NCBI RefSeq assembly: GCF_000720135.1
Contig: NZ_JOIU01000001.1
Location: 248,001 to 312,000, forward strand
DNA length: 64,000 bases
Direction of reading: 5' to 3'
Source of the DNA: Streptomyces sp. NRRL S-1022
GTDB taxonomy: Bacteria; Actinomycetota; Actinomycetes; Streptomycetales; Streptomycetaceae
Positions 51,373-60,160 of the stretch are shown piece by piece (positions within the stretch are counted from its first letter, which is position 1; the number at the start of each line of letters is the position of its first letter). Under the pieces are notes generated by a model, which was not told the origin of the DNA, searched no databases, and worked only from the letters and a program-made list of their open reading frames with translations. The position numbers were made by a program, and so were the translations under genes.

Positions 51373-52265
51373 TCAGAGCTGTTTTGCCTGGTCGGTGGGG
51401 TGGGGGTTAGCGCTGGCTGTGTGTTGTTCGGCGAAGTGGTCGAGTCGTACGGCGTCGAGGGCGGTTTTGGTGATGCGTTCGGTGCCGTCGCCGATGGCGG
51501 TGATGGCGGCTTGGCGGATGAGCCTGTGAGGGATCCGCAGTCGACGAGGGTGGCGCGGCCGGCGAGCTGGGCACCGCGGGTGCCGGTGAACAGGGGGGTG
51601 TCGGTGACGTTGATGCCGGCGTAGACGAGGGTCGCGGGGAGGCGTTCGGTGAGGTCTTTGATCGGGTCGGCGGTTTGGGCGCCGGTGGTGGTGCGGGGGT
51701 TGAGGCGGTGCATTTCGTCGATGAGGACGAGTTGGACGCCCGCTTGGGTGTAGGTGTGGCAGACGGCGTCGGTGATCTGGGTCTGGGTCATGCGGGTGGT
51801 GGTGGGGATGCCGAGGTAGCGGGCGAATTCGGGTGATGAGGGTTTTCGCGGTGGCGCCGGGCGGGACGAGGACGTAGGCGACGGGTGCTGTGACGTGGGC
51901 TGATCCGGGCGGCGTGGGGTTTTTGCGGGTGTGGGCGAGGTGGCAGGCACGGCCGACATGGAGGAGGGCGGTCGTCTCTCCGGCCGCGGCGGGTCCGGTG
52001 ACGATCAGGGAGGGCCGTGCGGTGGTCTGCTGGTGACCGCCGAGGATCATCAGTGTGCGGACCTGGGTGGCGAGTTGGCTGATGGCGGGGGTGCGGATGG
52101 TGACGAAGCTGGAGTGGTAGGCGAGGCGTTCGTCGGTGCTGCGGGGCGGGTGGGTCAGTGGTGGCGAAGCGGTGCCAGCCCTGCCAGGTGGTCAGGGGCC
52201 AGGACGGCTCGGCCGTGTTGTCACTGCCCGCATCGGCGGGTGCGCTGCTTGGACGATGCGCTGTG
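51373..52265 (-). pseudogene. TniB-like AAA+ transposition ATPase, frameshifted, Walker A Lys replaced
   Basis: Upstream part: SWPLTTWQGWHRFATTDPPAPQ in one frame, then SLIVTGPAAAGETTALLHVGRACHL in another. The P-loop reads GPAAAGETT; Lys is replaced by Glu (codon GAG at 51976-51978, one base from AAG). A shift near 51830 leads to EFARYLGIPTTTRMTQTQITDAVCHTYTQAG, Walker B QLVLIDEMHRLNP, TLVYAGINVTDTPLFTGTRGAQLAGRATLVDCG, then a third frame with PHRLIRQAAITAIGDGTERITKTALDAV to the stop at 51373. The layout is that of TniB/TnsC-like ATPases of Tn402/Tn5053-type elements. Confidence 0.8.
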
Positions 52266-52267
52266 GG

Positions 52268-52985
52268 GCGGGGGCGGGGGCGGGGGTTCACCACTTGTCG
52301 GCTTCCTCGTAGGCGTCGTAGAGCCCGAATCCGGCGCCCGGGTTGGGGCTGAGGTCGTCGTAGGGCGCGCCGTCGAGGTCGTCGATGCTGTCACCTTCGC
52401 TGTTGGCGCCTTGGCCGTCGTTGTCGCTGTGCTGCGCCGGTTCGTCGGTGGTGGGTCCGGTGTCGTGTTGCGGATGCCGGGCGGCGGGGATGGGCGCTGT
52501 GGTGGCGCGGGCGAGGAGAGCTTGTTCCGTTTTGGCGGCGTGGCCGCTGTGGACGCGGCGCATGAGCTGATCGAGGGCGTCGACGAGGTGTGCTTCGTGC
52601 TGCTGGCTGTCGTCGTGGTTGCTGTGCCGGGCGTGGGTGCGAATGTGCGCTGCCAGGTGTGGTCGTTGAACGGCTGGTGGACGTGGTCGCGGTGGATCCA
52701 GGGGATTTCGGTGAGTTCGCTGTCGGTGAGGCGGATCCAGATCTGGCGGACGTCGTGGGGGTTGTAGTGGATCTCCCATTTCCCGCCCCGGCCGGCGACA
52801 GGGGAGGCCTGGCCGCGGTAGGGGGCGAGGAAGTCGGCGTCGTAGGTGTGGTGGTGGATGGTGATGCCGGCGGGGGTGATGGCCTGCCAGCGCACGGGCA
52901 GCAGTTCGAGGTAGTCGCGGCCGGTGAGCGGGACGGGCACATGTCCGGCGACGGCGACGAGCGCGGCCCACGGATCCACACGTCG
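52268..52985 (-). pseudogene. TniA-like (Mu/DDE) transposase, C-terminal part
   Basis: Reads VDPWAALVAVAGHVPVPLTGRDYLELLPVRWQAITPAGITIHHHTYDADFLAPYRG, then GKWEIHYNPHDVRQIWIRL, the beta-barrel C-terminal domain of Mu-type/TniA transposases. A one-base shift near 52650 leads to a second frame with LVDALDQLMRRVHSGHAAKTEQALLARA and an acidic end YDAYEEADKW. The DDE catalytic core is missing at about 52985. It precedes the TniB remnant as in Tn402-like tniA-tniB operons. Confidence 0.8.
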
Positions 52986-53234
52986 CTAAACCGTTCGTGC
53001 ATCAGGGTCTCCCACCCCACGCAAGCGGGCATGTCGTCGCGTAACACAACCGCGATCACGCCCCCCATCAGCCGGCCTCCCGTACCGCTACCTGCGAGTA
53101 CTGGCCAGAAAGCGCGCCTCGCCCACCCGGACGAATGCGGCTGGCACCAGCCCAGCTCACATCTCACCGGCGCGCCCGGACCGGGGCATCAAAACGGCTA
53201 TCGCGCGCGGCCCTTGAGTTCTACGTTGCCGGGC

Positions 53235-53690
53235 ATGAGCACGCAGGCTTTCAAGGGCGCCCTATCTTCTGCCGCTGTTCCACGCGATCGAGCAGGCCCG
53301 TGGTGAGCACGCCTACCGGCAGCTGCCCGCGCCCGCACAGGCCAAGCAGCTTTGCTTCGACGACGCCCCGCTGGGCCCGTACTCCGCCGCGCATGTGATC
53401 CAGCACTCCTACTCCGCCGGCCGCCATCCGGGCCCGGGTCGCCGCCGTGGTCGACATAGCGCTGGCGGCCGTCGACATCGCCGCGACCGTGTTCGTGATG
53501 AACAGCGGCGGCCGGTTCCACCGTCGGCAAGCCCGCGCCACCTCGCCTCTGGCCCGGCGCCGCCACCACGAGCCAGGCCTTGACGAACAGATCGTGGCCG
53601 CCGCGTACTGCATACATCAGCAAGCCGAAGACGCTGCGCGGCCTACTGCCCGCCTACCACCTCTACACCGCCCGCTGGTATGTCGTCTCA
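53235..53690 (+). pseudogene. Degenerate hypothetical gene
   Basis: Frames overlap as if a gene had accumulated indels: MSTQAFKGALS at 53236; then LFHAIEQARGEHAYRQLPAPAQAKQLCFDDAPLGPYSAAHVIQHSY in a second frame; then VVDIALAAVDIAATVFVMNSGGRFHRRQARA in a third. The last stretch looks like a conserved C-terminal helix pair. No family was recognised. Confidence 0.3.
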
Positions 53691-54122
53691 GTTGGAGTGC
53701 AGGCTCTGGGCTTGTAACACCGCTCTGACCTGTGTCGATGCCGGAAGTGACAAAATCCCGCACCGCACCCGCGCACCGTGTCCGGGCCAGGCCGGCGTGC
53801 ATTGCGGCTCGAAGCGCCTGCTGGCAGGAGCACGAGACGTCTGATCCTGCAGCGCCCGCTGCTTGGAACTCAGCAGCGGATCCGCACCGGTGGTGCCCTG
53901 ACGCTCGGCGATGAGCATCAGCAGCGAGGGTGTGAGTGAACGCTCGGCGGCCCTGACGTCGGCCACCGAAGGCTGTGTGATTCGAGTGCCTGCCAAGCCT
54001 CTCGCGGAAGCGGTTACACCGACTGCCGTACCGATTTCACCCGATTGCACTGGGTGAGCTGGCTCGGTGCCACGGACACGTGAAGCTGATTGCGGTACAG
54101 CCTGACGGAAGGCGAGAACAAA
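53691..54122. other. No supported gene
   Basis: Upstream region of the LAXTG hydrolase; frames show no motifs. Confidence 0.35.
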
Positions 54123-55133
54123 ATGAGTGCGGTCCATGGCATACGACGCCACAGACGGCGTCTTCACGGTGCGGCGGCTGGATTCGCCGTCACAGTCCTG
54201 TGCGCGGTCCCGGCGGCATCGGCATCGGTTTCAGCGGAAGACGGGGCAGGCGGCGTCAAGCCCACCATCGTGCTGGTACATGGTGCCTTCGCCGACGGGT
54301 CCAGCTGGAACGGGGTGATCACGCGCCTGCAGCAGGCGGGGTATCCGGTCATCGCTCCGGCGAACCCGCTGCGTGGACTGGCCAGTGACGCCGCGTACAT
54401 CCACAGCGTGCTGAAGAGCGTGGATGGACCGGTCGTGCTCGTCGGTCACTCCTACGGCGGCTCCGTTATCAGCGAAGCTGCTGTCGGTGACGCCCATGTC
54501 AAGGCGTTGGTCTACGTCGCCGCCTTCGCCCCCGCTGAGGGGGAGAGTTCTTTGGAGCTGTCCAACAAGTTCCCCGGGAGCAGTCTCGGCCCCACCCTCA
54601 AGAACGTGCCCTTCCCCCTTCCGAGTGGGGGCACTGGCACCGACCAGTACATCAAGTCCGACAGGTTCCACGACCAGTTCGCCGCCGACGTGCCCAGTTC
54701 GGTGACCGACCTGATGGCCGCCACCCAGCGTCCCGTGGCCGCCTCGGCCCTGCAGGAGAAGGCCACCAAGGCCGCCTGGAAGACCATCCCCTCCTGGACT
54801 CTGATCACGACCGAGGACCGCAACATCCCGCCGGCCTCACAACGCTTCATGGCCCAGCGCGCCCATGCCCACACCGTCGAGGTCAAAGCGTCCCACGCTG
54901 TCGCGGTATCCCAGCCGGGCGCGGTCACTCGCCTGATCGAGCAGGCCTCCCGGGTCACCGGTACCACGACGACCGCGGCCGACCCTTCCGGCCCGACCCT
55001 CGCGAACACCGGCTCAGGGCGGCAGACCACGCACGCCATCACCCTCGGCAGCGTAGCCGCCGTGTCGGTGGCCGCAGGCTCGGTCGTCCTCCTCCTCGGT
55101 CGCCGGTGGCGATCGGAGAACAGCGGTCGCTGA
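54123..55133 (+). CDS. Secreted alpha/beta hydrolase with C-terminal LAXTG sortase signal
   Basis: 336 residues from ATG 54123 with GGAAGG upstream. Sec signal peptide: RRHRRRLHGAAAGFAVTVLCAVPAASA (residues 8-34). Mature hydrolase: IVLVHGAFADGSSWNGV (oxyanion), GHSYGGSV (nucleophile Ser110), TTEDRNIPP (Asp region) and ASHAVAVSQP (His). This resembles the small esterase-like hydrolases of the salicylate-binding-protein/MES group. The last 44 residues are LANTG (293-297), a hydrophobic helix and RRWRSENSGR. LAXTG is the signal of actinobacterial class E sortases, so the protein is predicted to be covalently attached to the wall. No sortase gene lies nearby. Confidence 0.88.
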   Translation: MSAVHGIRRHRRRLHGAAAGFAVTVLCAVPAASASVSAEDGAGGVKPTIVLVHGAFADGSSWNGVITRLQQAGYPVIAPANPLRGLASDAAYIHSVLKSVDGPVVLVGHSYGGSVISEAAVGDAHVKALVYVAAFAPAEGESSLELSNKFPGSSLGPTLKNVPFPLPSGGTGTDQYIKSDRFHDQFAADVPSSVTDLMAATQRPVAASALQEKATKAAWKTIPSWTLITTEDRNIPPASQRFMAQRAHAHTVEVKASHAVAVSQPGAVTRLIEQASRVTGTTTTAADPSGPTLANTGSGRQTTHAITLGSVAAVSVAAGSVVLLLGRRWRSENSGR

Positions 55134-55722
55134 GGCACTACTACGGCCCCGCCCGCCGTTCGGGGACGGCTTGGTCTCGCTCCGTCGACCGCGTCGTCTC
55201 CTTCAATGGCCACAGCCAGCCCCTTGCCGGCAGACACAGGGAGTAGCGAGCGGCTGTCGGGCGCCGGGCAGCAGACCCACAGAGCGCCACCAGCGCCTGG
55301 AGACGTTCGTCCCTGTCCCGGGGACCTGCGGGCCGCACGTAGGGCTTCGACCACCGGGTCGGCAGCGTCGCGCTTCCGCAGCTGACGCGATCGGGCCCGG
55401 CTGTCAGTGGCAGCCGCGGGTTCGACGCGGCTTGGGCCAGATCGGCATCACCGACCGGGACTGCAACCTCCCGCACCGCGCCTCCCCATCGACTAATGGT
55501 CAGGATGCTGGAGATCTGCCCGGGATCCGAGGGGATCGTGACCGCCAAGGGATTCGGCACCGCGGTGTCAGGGCGCAGGGTGAGGCCGCTGTGCAGGAAC
55601 TGCTAGGTGTCGGCCGGCCCGAGTCTGAGGGCCCGGGCGGCGGCCGTTCCTTTGCGGTCCTGGGCGAAAGCGAGCAAGACCATGCGGCTGGCAGGGTCGG
55701 CCGAGGCTTGGCCTGTGTCTTC
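55134..55722. other. No confident gene; possible decayed frame
   Basis: A minus-strand frame from ATG 55560 reads MPNPLAVTIPSDPG and VREVAVPVGDADLAQAASNPR before turning compositionally odd. It may be the remains of a short gene, but no family fits. Confidence 0.35.
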
Positions 55723-56541
55723 CTACTTGTTGAGGAATTCGAGCAGGTCCTGATTGAACTTCTCCTTGTCGCCCGGGACCATCGCGATGCCGTGGGAGCT
55801 GCCCTCGTACACCTTCAGCTCGGCGTCCGGGATGATCTGGGCGGACTTACGGCCGGTGGCGTCGATGGGCACGACCTGGTTGTCGTCGCCGTGCACCACC
55901 AGGGTGGGGATATCGAATTTCTTCAGATCCTCGGTGAAATCGGTGTAACCGAAGGCCTCGACGCATCGCACGCCGCCTTCGATGGTTTGCGCCATCGCCA
56001 TGTACCAAAAGGCATCCTTGTTGCCCTGGGTGACTTTGTTGCCGGGACGGTTGGCGGAGAAGAAGCCCTCCGCAGTGTCCTTCCAGAACTGGGAGCGCTC
56101 AGTGAGGACGCCGTCCTTGAGCGCGTCGAACACCTCGTCCGGCACACCCTCGGGATCTTTGGCAGACTTGATCATCACGGGCGGGATGGCGGACAGCAAC
56201 ACCGCCGAGCGCAGTCGCCCGGTGCCGTGTCGGCCGATGTGGCGCGCGAGTTCGCCGCCACCCATGGAGTGCGCGACCAGGGTGACGTCGCGCAGGTCGA
56301 GGTGGGTGAGCAGGTCGTTGAGGTCGTCGGCGAAGTCGTAGCCGTCCCAGACGGGCGTGGAGTGTCCGTGTCCGCGACGGTCGTGCGCGATTCCGCGGTA
56401 TCCGGCGTCGACAACGGCCTTGAGCTGGTCCTGCCAGGCGTCGCCATTGAGCGGCCAGCCGTGGATAAACGCCACGGGACGCCCCTGGCCCCAGTCCTTG
56501 TAGAAGATCTCGACACCGTCGCGGGTAGGGCAGATGGGCAT
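55723..56541 (-). CDS. Non-haem chloroperoxidase-like alpha/beta hydrolase
   Basis: 272 residues from ATG 56541. Typical esterase/perhydrolase of the haloperoxidase family: IFYKDWGQGRPVAFIHGWPLNGDAWQDQL, YRGIAHDRRGHGHS, nucleophile VAHSMGGGE (Ser92), LVVHGDDNQVVPID (Asp) and EGSSHGIAM (His). These cofactor-free enzymes hydrolyse esters and, with acetate, form peracids that can oxidise halides. Cytoplasmic; no signal. No adjacent co-directional gene, so it is probably monocistronic. Confidence 0.93.
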   Translation of the reverse strand: MPICPTRDGVEIFYKDWGQGRPVAFIHGWPLNGDAWQDQLKAVVDAGYRGIAHDRRGHGHSTPVWDGYDFADDLNDLLTHLDLRDVTLVAHSMGGGELARHIGRHGTGRLRSAVLLSAIPPVMIKSAKDPEGVPDEVFDALKDGVLTERSQFWKDTAEGFFSANRPGNKVTQGNKDAFWYMAMAQTIEGGVRCVEAFGYTDFTEDLKKFDIPTLVVHGDDNQVVPIDATGRKSAQIIPDAELKVYEGSSHGIAMVPGDKEKFNQDLLEFLNK

Positions 56542-57184
56542 GTAACCTTCGGTGGCGCAGCTCTCTTCCGCCCGGCCTGCCCAGGTACGGGCGAATATGC
56601 TTGGACCCTTTGCAACATCCGCCTGTCAGCCGAACGCATGCCCGCACCGGACGCAAGCGTCGACGGCCAGATGGCCTACGCGCGGGGTGGTATTGCAGCC
56701 CTTCCGATCGAGCTGGTGCTCCTGGAACACGACGATCGCTGCCTCGCCTGCGGTGGCGGAGGATGCCGCGCCGGTTTGAATCGCCCACTCCATGTCGAGC
56801 TCCCGGAGGTTCCTGGGCGGCATTGGGCGGCATTGGGGGGTGACCCCCACGGCCTTCTGCGGCGCTGCGGCGGTCTCGTCGCTCCTACCGGGCGAAGTCA
56901 ACCCCGACGACGTCGACGAGCTGTGCACCGCCCGATCAGAGATCGTCCCCGCAGGCACGTACGGCGGGTCCGTACCTAAAGATGCCGCCGGCTAACTGCA
57001 CGCCGCCACTCTGATCCGGGGCGGCGACGGCCCAGCGTGGGGGCGACCAGGATGGCACGCTCCTCGTACGTGAGATGTACGCTTGGGCGCGCTGCTGTCC
57101 GCAGCGGGATTGCAGATGGTGAGGGTCTGAACCGTGCTCCGGGGCCGGTGGTCGGCCGGGGTGCCGAACGTGCGGGCTGGTGGG
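56542..57184. other. No confident gene; possible small Cys-bearing frame
   Basis: A minus-strand frame ending at 56626 has VFQEHQLDRKGC and DACVRCGHAFG, a possible CxxC-type end, but no supported start. A plus-strand frame ending at 56995 reads VDELCTARSEIVPAGTYGG. Either may be gene remains. Confidence 0.3.
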
Positions 57185-57808
57185 TCAGACGAGCTCTGGG
57201 GCCGGAGCGGGCAGGTACGGGGTGATGTTGCGCCAGGCGCGCTCGATGTATTCCTCTTTCTCGCCGACCGGGGCGACGTAGTGCAGCGCGCCTTCGGCGG
57301 CTTCATGACCCTGGAGGCGGGTGATGATCCAGGCGGCGAGGTAGTGCGATGCCAGGCATCCGCCGGCGGTGGCGATGTTGTCCTTGGCGTAGAAGGGCTG
57401 GTCGAGGACCCCGACGCCGGCGGCGACGACCCACGGCTTGGTGATCAGGTCGGTGCAGGCGGGGACGTCGTTGAGCAGACCGAGCTTGGCCAGCACGAGC
57501 GCGCCGGAGCACTGCGCCGCGATGAGCTGGCGCGAGGGGTCCAGACCCCGCAGCACGTTCATGATCGCCGGGTCTTCAGTGACCTCGCGGGTGGCGATGC
57601 CGCTGCCGACGATGACGGCGTCGGCAGCGCACGCCTCCTCCAGCGTGGCCATCTGCTCGATGACCACCCCGTTCATCGACGTCACCCTGGGGCCGGGGGT
57701 CGCGATGGTGACGCGCCAGTCGTCGGTCCTGACGCGGTTGAGCACACCGAGCGCGATCAGGGAGTCGAGCTCGTTGTAGCCCTCGAAGGTGAGGATTGCG
57801 ATGTGCAC
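57185..57808 (-). CDS. DJ-1/PfpI-family protein
   Basis: 207 residues from ATG 57808. The DJ-1 fold is clear: IAILTFEGYNELDSLIAL (acidic Glu before the nucleophile), VIVGSG, the nucleophile elbow IAAQCSGALVLAKLGLL with Cys100, and AGGCLASHYLAAWII with a second Cys and His. Members include glyoxalase-like, isonitrile hydratase and chaperone proteins; AQCSGALVLA with a GG(C)LAS loop resembles the transcriptional-regulator-associated and isonitrile-hydratase-like groups. Divergent from a MocR regulator, which probably controls it. Confidence 0.9.
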   Translation of the reverse strand: MHIAILTFEGYNELDSLIALGVLNRVRTDDWRVTIATPGPRVTSMNGVVIEQMATLEEACAADAVIVGSGIATREVTEDPAIMNVLRGLDPSRQLIAAQCSGALVLAKLGLLNDVPACTDLITKPWVVAAGVGVLDQPFYAKDNIATAGGCLASHYLAAWIITRLQGHEAAEGALHYVAPVGEKEEYIERAWRNITPYLPAPAPELV

Positions 57809-57873
57809 GGCGGCAGTCCCTTTCTGATGAGCGGGACTCGACGGTAGGAGCCCGTGAGCAGAACAGTCAAAGA

Positions 57874-57890
57874 ATTGTCATGCATACAAT
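57874..57890. promoter_or_regulatory. Imperfect palindrome over the MocR promoter
   Basis: ATTGTCATGCATACAAT overlaps a TACAAT -10 box (57885-57890) eight bases before the MocR start codon. The arms ATTGT/ACAAT are perfect and the centre TGCA is self-complementary. Position is ideal for autoregulation and control of the divergent DJ-1 gene. Confidence 0.5.
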
Positions 57891-57897
57891 CCGGTGC

Positions 57898-59235
57898 ATG
57901 GCAGCGCCGCGATACAAAAAGCTGGTCGACACGCTCGCAGCCGACATCCAGGCCGGGCGGCTCGCCCCGGGGGTGCGGCTGCCGACCCACCGTGCTCTCG
58001 CCGCCCGCGAGGGCATCGCCGTGGTAACCGCGACCCGGGTGTACGCCGAACTGGAAGCCATGGGCCTGGTGAGCCGGGAACAGGGCCGCGGCACGTTCGT
58101 CCGGGACATCGCGGTCCCCGCCGGTCACGGCATCGATCAGCAAGCCGTCGCCACAGACACGGTCGACCTCAACTTCAACTACCCGTCGCTGCCCGGCCAG
58201 GCCGACCTCCTGCGGCAGGCCCTGCGAGAGGTGGCCACCTCCGGCGATCTCGACTCGCTGCTGCGCTACCAACCGCACCGAGGGCGCCCCCAGGACCGAG
58301 CCTCCATCGCACAACACCTCAGACGCAGGGGAATCACCACCGACGCGGATCAGATCCTCATCACCAACGGCGCCCAGCACGGCCTAGCCGTCACCGTCAT
58401 GGCCACCCTGAGCGCCGGCGACGTCGTCGCGGTAGACGCACTCACCTACCCCGGTTTCAAGGTGCTCGCGCACGCCTTCCACCTCGACCTGGAGCCCATC
58501 CCCACCACCACCGACGGGCCGGATCTCGACGCCCTGGACAAACTGTGCGCGAGCCGCCCGGTGCGCGCGATCTACACCATGCCCACCCTGCACAACCCCC
58601 TGGGCTGGGTCATGCCGGCCACCGACCGCACCCGCCTGATCAGGATCGCCCGACAGCACGGTCCGTTCATCATCGAAGACGCCTCCTACGCCTACCTGGT
58701 CGAGGACCCACCACCGCCGCTGGCCGCCACCGCACCGGACATCACCGTCTACGTCTCAGGACTGTCCAAGAGCATCGCCACCGGCCTACGGGTCGGGTTC
58801 GTCCTGGCCCCGCCGTCCACGATTCCGTCCCTCGAACGCGCCATCCGGGCGACCACCTGGAACACCCCCGCCCTCACCACCGCCATCGCCTGCCGCTGGC
58901 TCGACGACGGCACGGTGAACCGCCTGGAAGCACAGAAACGAGACGACGCCAAGACGCGCCAGGCACTCGCAAGACAAGAACTGGCGGGCCTCCCGCTCAT
59001 CAGCCACCCCTCGTCCTACTTCACCTGGCTGCCACTGCCCGACGATGCACGCGCCGACCGCCTCACCGCCACCCTCGCACGCCAGCTCATCTCGGTCACC
59101 ACGGCAGAGCCGTTCACCACCTCGACCCACACGCCACAGGCGATCCGACTCGCCCTGGACTCGGCCGATCTGGACATCCTCCGATCGACGCTGCGCACAG
59201 TGCGCCGAGTCGTCATCGAGGACGCATCTGCCTGA
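57898..59235 (+). CDS. MocR/PdxR-type GntR regulator with PLP aminotransferase domain
   Basis: 445 residues from ATG 57898. N-terminal GntR winged helix: YKKLVDTLAADIQAGRLAPGVRLPTHRALAAREGIAVVTATRVYAELEAMGLVSREQGRGTFV. Then a type-I aminotransferase-like domain: ITNGAQHGLAVTV, AIYTMPTLHNPLGWVMP, EDASYAYL and the PLP Lys291 in VSGLSKSIATGLRVGFV. MocR proteins sense PLP or an amine and act on a nearby gene, here probably the divergent DJ-1/PfpI gene. The TACAAT box ends eight bases before the ATG, so the transcript may be leaderless. Confidence 0.93.
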   Translation: MAAPRYKKLVDTLAADIQAGRLAPGVRLPTHRALAAREGIAVVTATRVYAELEAMGLVSREQGRGTFVRDIAVPAGHGIDQQAVATDTVDLNFNYPSLPGQADLLRQALREVATSGDLDSLLRYQPHRGRPQDRASIAQHLRRRGITTDADQILITNGAQHGLAVTVMATLSAGDVVAVDALTYPGFKVLAHAFHLDLEPIPTTTDGPDLDALDKLCASRPVRAIYTMPTLHNPLGWVMPATDRTRLIRIARQHGPFIIEDASYAYLVEDPPPPLAATAPDITVYVSGLSKSIATGLRVGFVLAPPSTIPSLERAIRATTWNTPALTTAIACRWLDDGTVNRLEAQKRDDAKTRQALARQELAGLPLISHPSSYFTWLPLPDDARADRLTATLARQLISVTTAEPFTTSTHTPQAIRLALDSADLDILRSTLRTVRRVVIEDASA

Positions 59236-59597
59236 ACTCCGCCTGTACTCGCTCAATCTCCCCACTCATCCCGCCCCAACGACGAGTCGTGTCCGGCCGA
59301 GCGCCAACTCTCCTGGTCGACCTCGCCGGTACCCGCCACACCAGCCGCCACTGTGACCGTCGTCCCGCGCCCCGCAGTCGCAGGCGGGGCTGCCCACACG
59401 CATACCCCCACATCCGGGCGGAGTCTACGTATGTATCCGCACGGGCCATGGCCTTCTGTCTGGCGGCGGGCTCGGCTCCGCATCGGTGCCGGCTGGTCCG
59501 TGCGAATCCTGTGTGAAGAATCCACCCGGTGCCGAAGCGCGCGCCGCGGCTAAGATCAACGACATCTTTGGTGATTAGCACGGAAGGGGGATGGCGC
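59236..59597. other. Gene-free stretch
   Basis: No frame with motifs; a GGGGGA ribosome site near 59587 belongs to the next gene. Confidence 0.4.
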
Positions 59598-60071
59598 GTG
59601 CTGCCTGAAGCTTTAACGGTGTTGGCGGCCACCGGGGGAACTGCGGTGGTGCAAGCCGCCGGTACGGATGCCTGGGAGGGGTTCCGTCGGCGGGTGGCGG
59701 TGTGGTTCGGGCGCGGGGACGCTGAGCGGGAGTTCGGTGAGCTGGCGCGTCTGGACCAGACTGCGGCTGATCTGGCGGCGGAGGACGGAGTGGCGGCCGA
59801 GCGGATCCGCATCCGTCAGGAGGCGTGGTGGCAGGCCCGGTTCGAGGGCCTTCTGGAGGGCCTCGCGCAGGACGAACGCGACCGTGCGGTCGCGGAGTTG
59901 CAATCGCTGCTGGAAGCAGCCCGCGCGTCCGAGGCAGTGGTCGGGAACGGCGCACTGGCCGTCGGCCGGGACTTGAACGTCAGCGCCGACAATGGCTCGG
60001 TCGCCGCAGGGGTGATCAACGGAGGCGTGCAACTGAGCCCCCCTCCACCGCCGGTTTCGTCCCAGGGCTGA
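59598..60071 (+). CDS. Hypothetical protein preceding an NB-ARC-TPR gene
   Basis: 157 residues from GTG 59598 with GGGGGA eight bases upstream; an ATG at 59591 is out of frame. The N-terminal part is a hydrophobic-to-amphipathic helix (PEALTVLAATGGTAVVQAAG), then WEGFRRRVAVWFGRGDAEREF and long helices (DLAAEDGVAAERIRIRQEAW, ERDRAVAELQSLLEAAR). It ends in a repetitive strand-like tail: VVGNGALAVGRDLNVSADNGSVAAGVINGGVQL. Proteins of this kind often precede NB-ARC/TPR genes in Streptomyces, and the tail resembles the N-terminal end of the following protein. Function unknown. Confidence 0.7.
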   Translation: MLPEALTVLAATGGTAVVQAAGTDAWEGFRRRVAVWFGRGDAEREFGELARLDQTAADLAAEDGVAAERIRIRQEAWWQARFEGLLEGLAQDERDRAVAELQSLLEAARASEAVVGNGALAVGRDLNVSADNGSVAAGVINGGVQLSPPPPPVSSQG

Positions 60072-60160
60072 GCGAACCGGCTGACGACCCCAGCCCGCGT
60101 CCCACCTCCGCTTTCTCCACCGCGTCAGCGCCGCACGTTGTCCAGGCCAGTCACCACGGC

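Noticed and set aside
55171..56979. 602-residue plus-strand frame opposite the chloroperoxidase-like gene
   Set aside because: Antisense shadow; the minus-strand gene has all catalytic residues of its family.
57134..57847. 237-residue plus-strand frame over the DJ-1 gene
   Set aside because: Gly/Asp/Val-rich antisense shadow of the DJ-1/PfpI coding frame.
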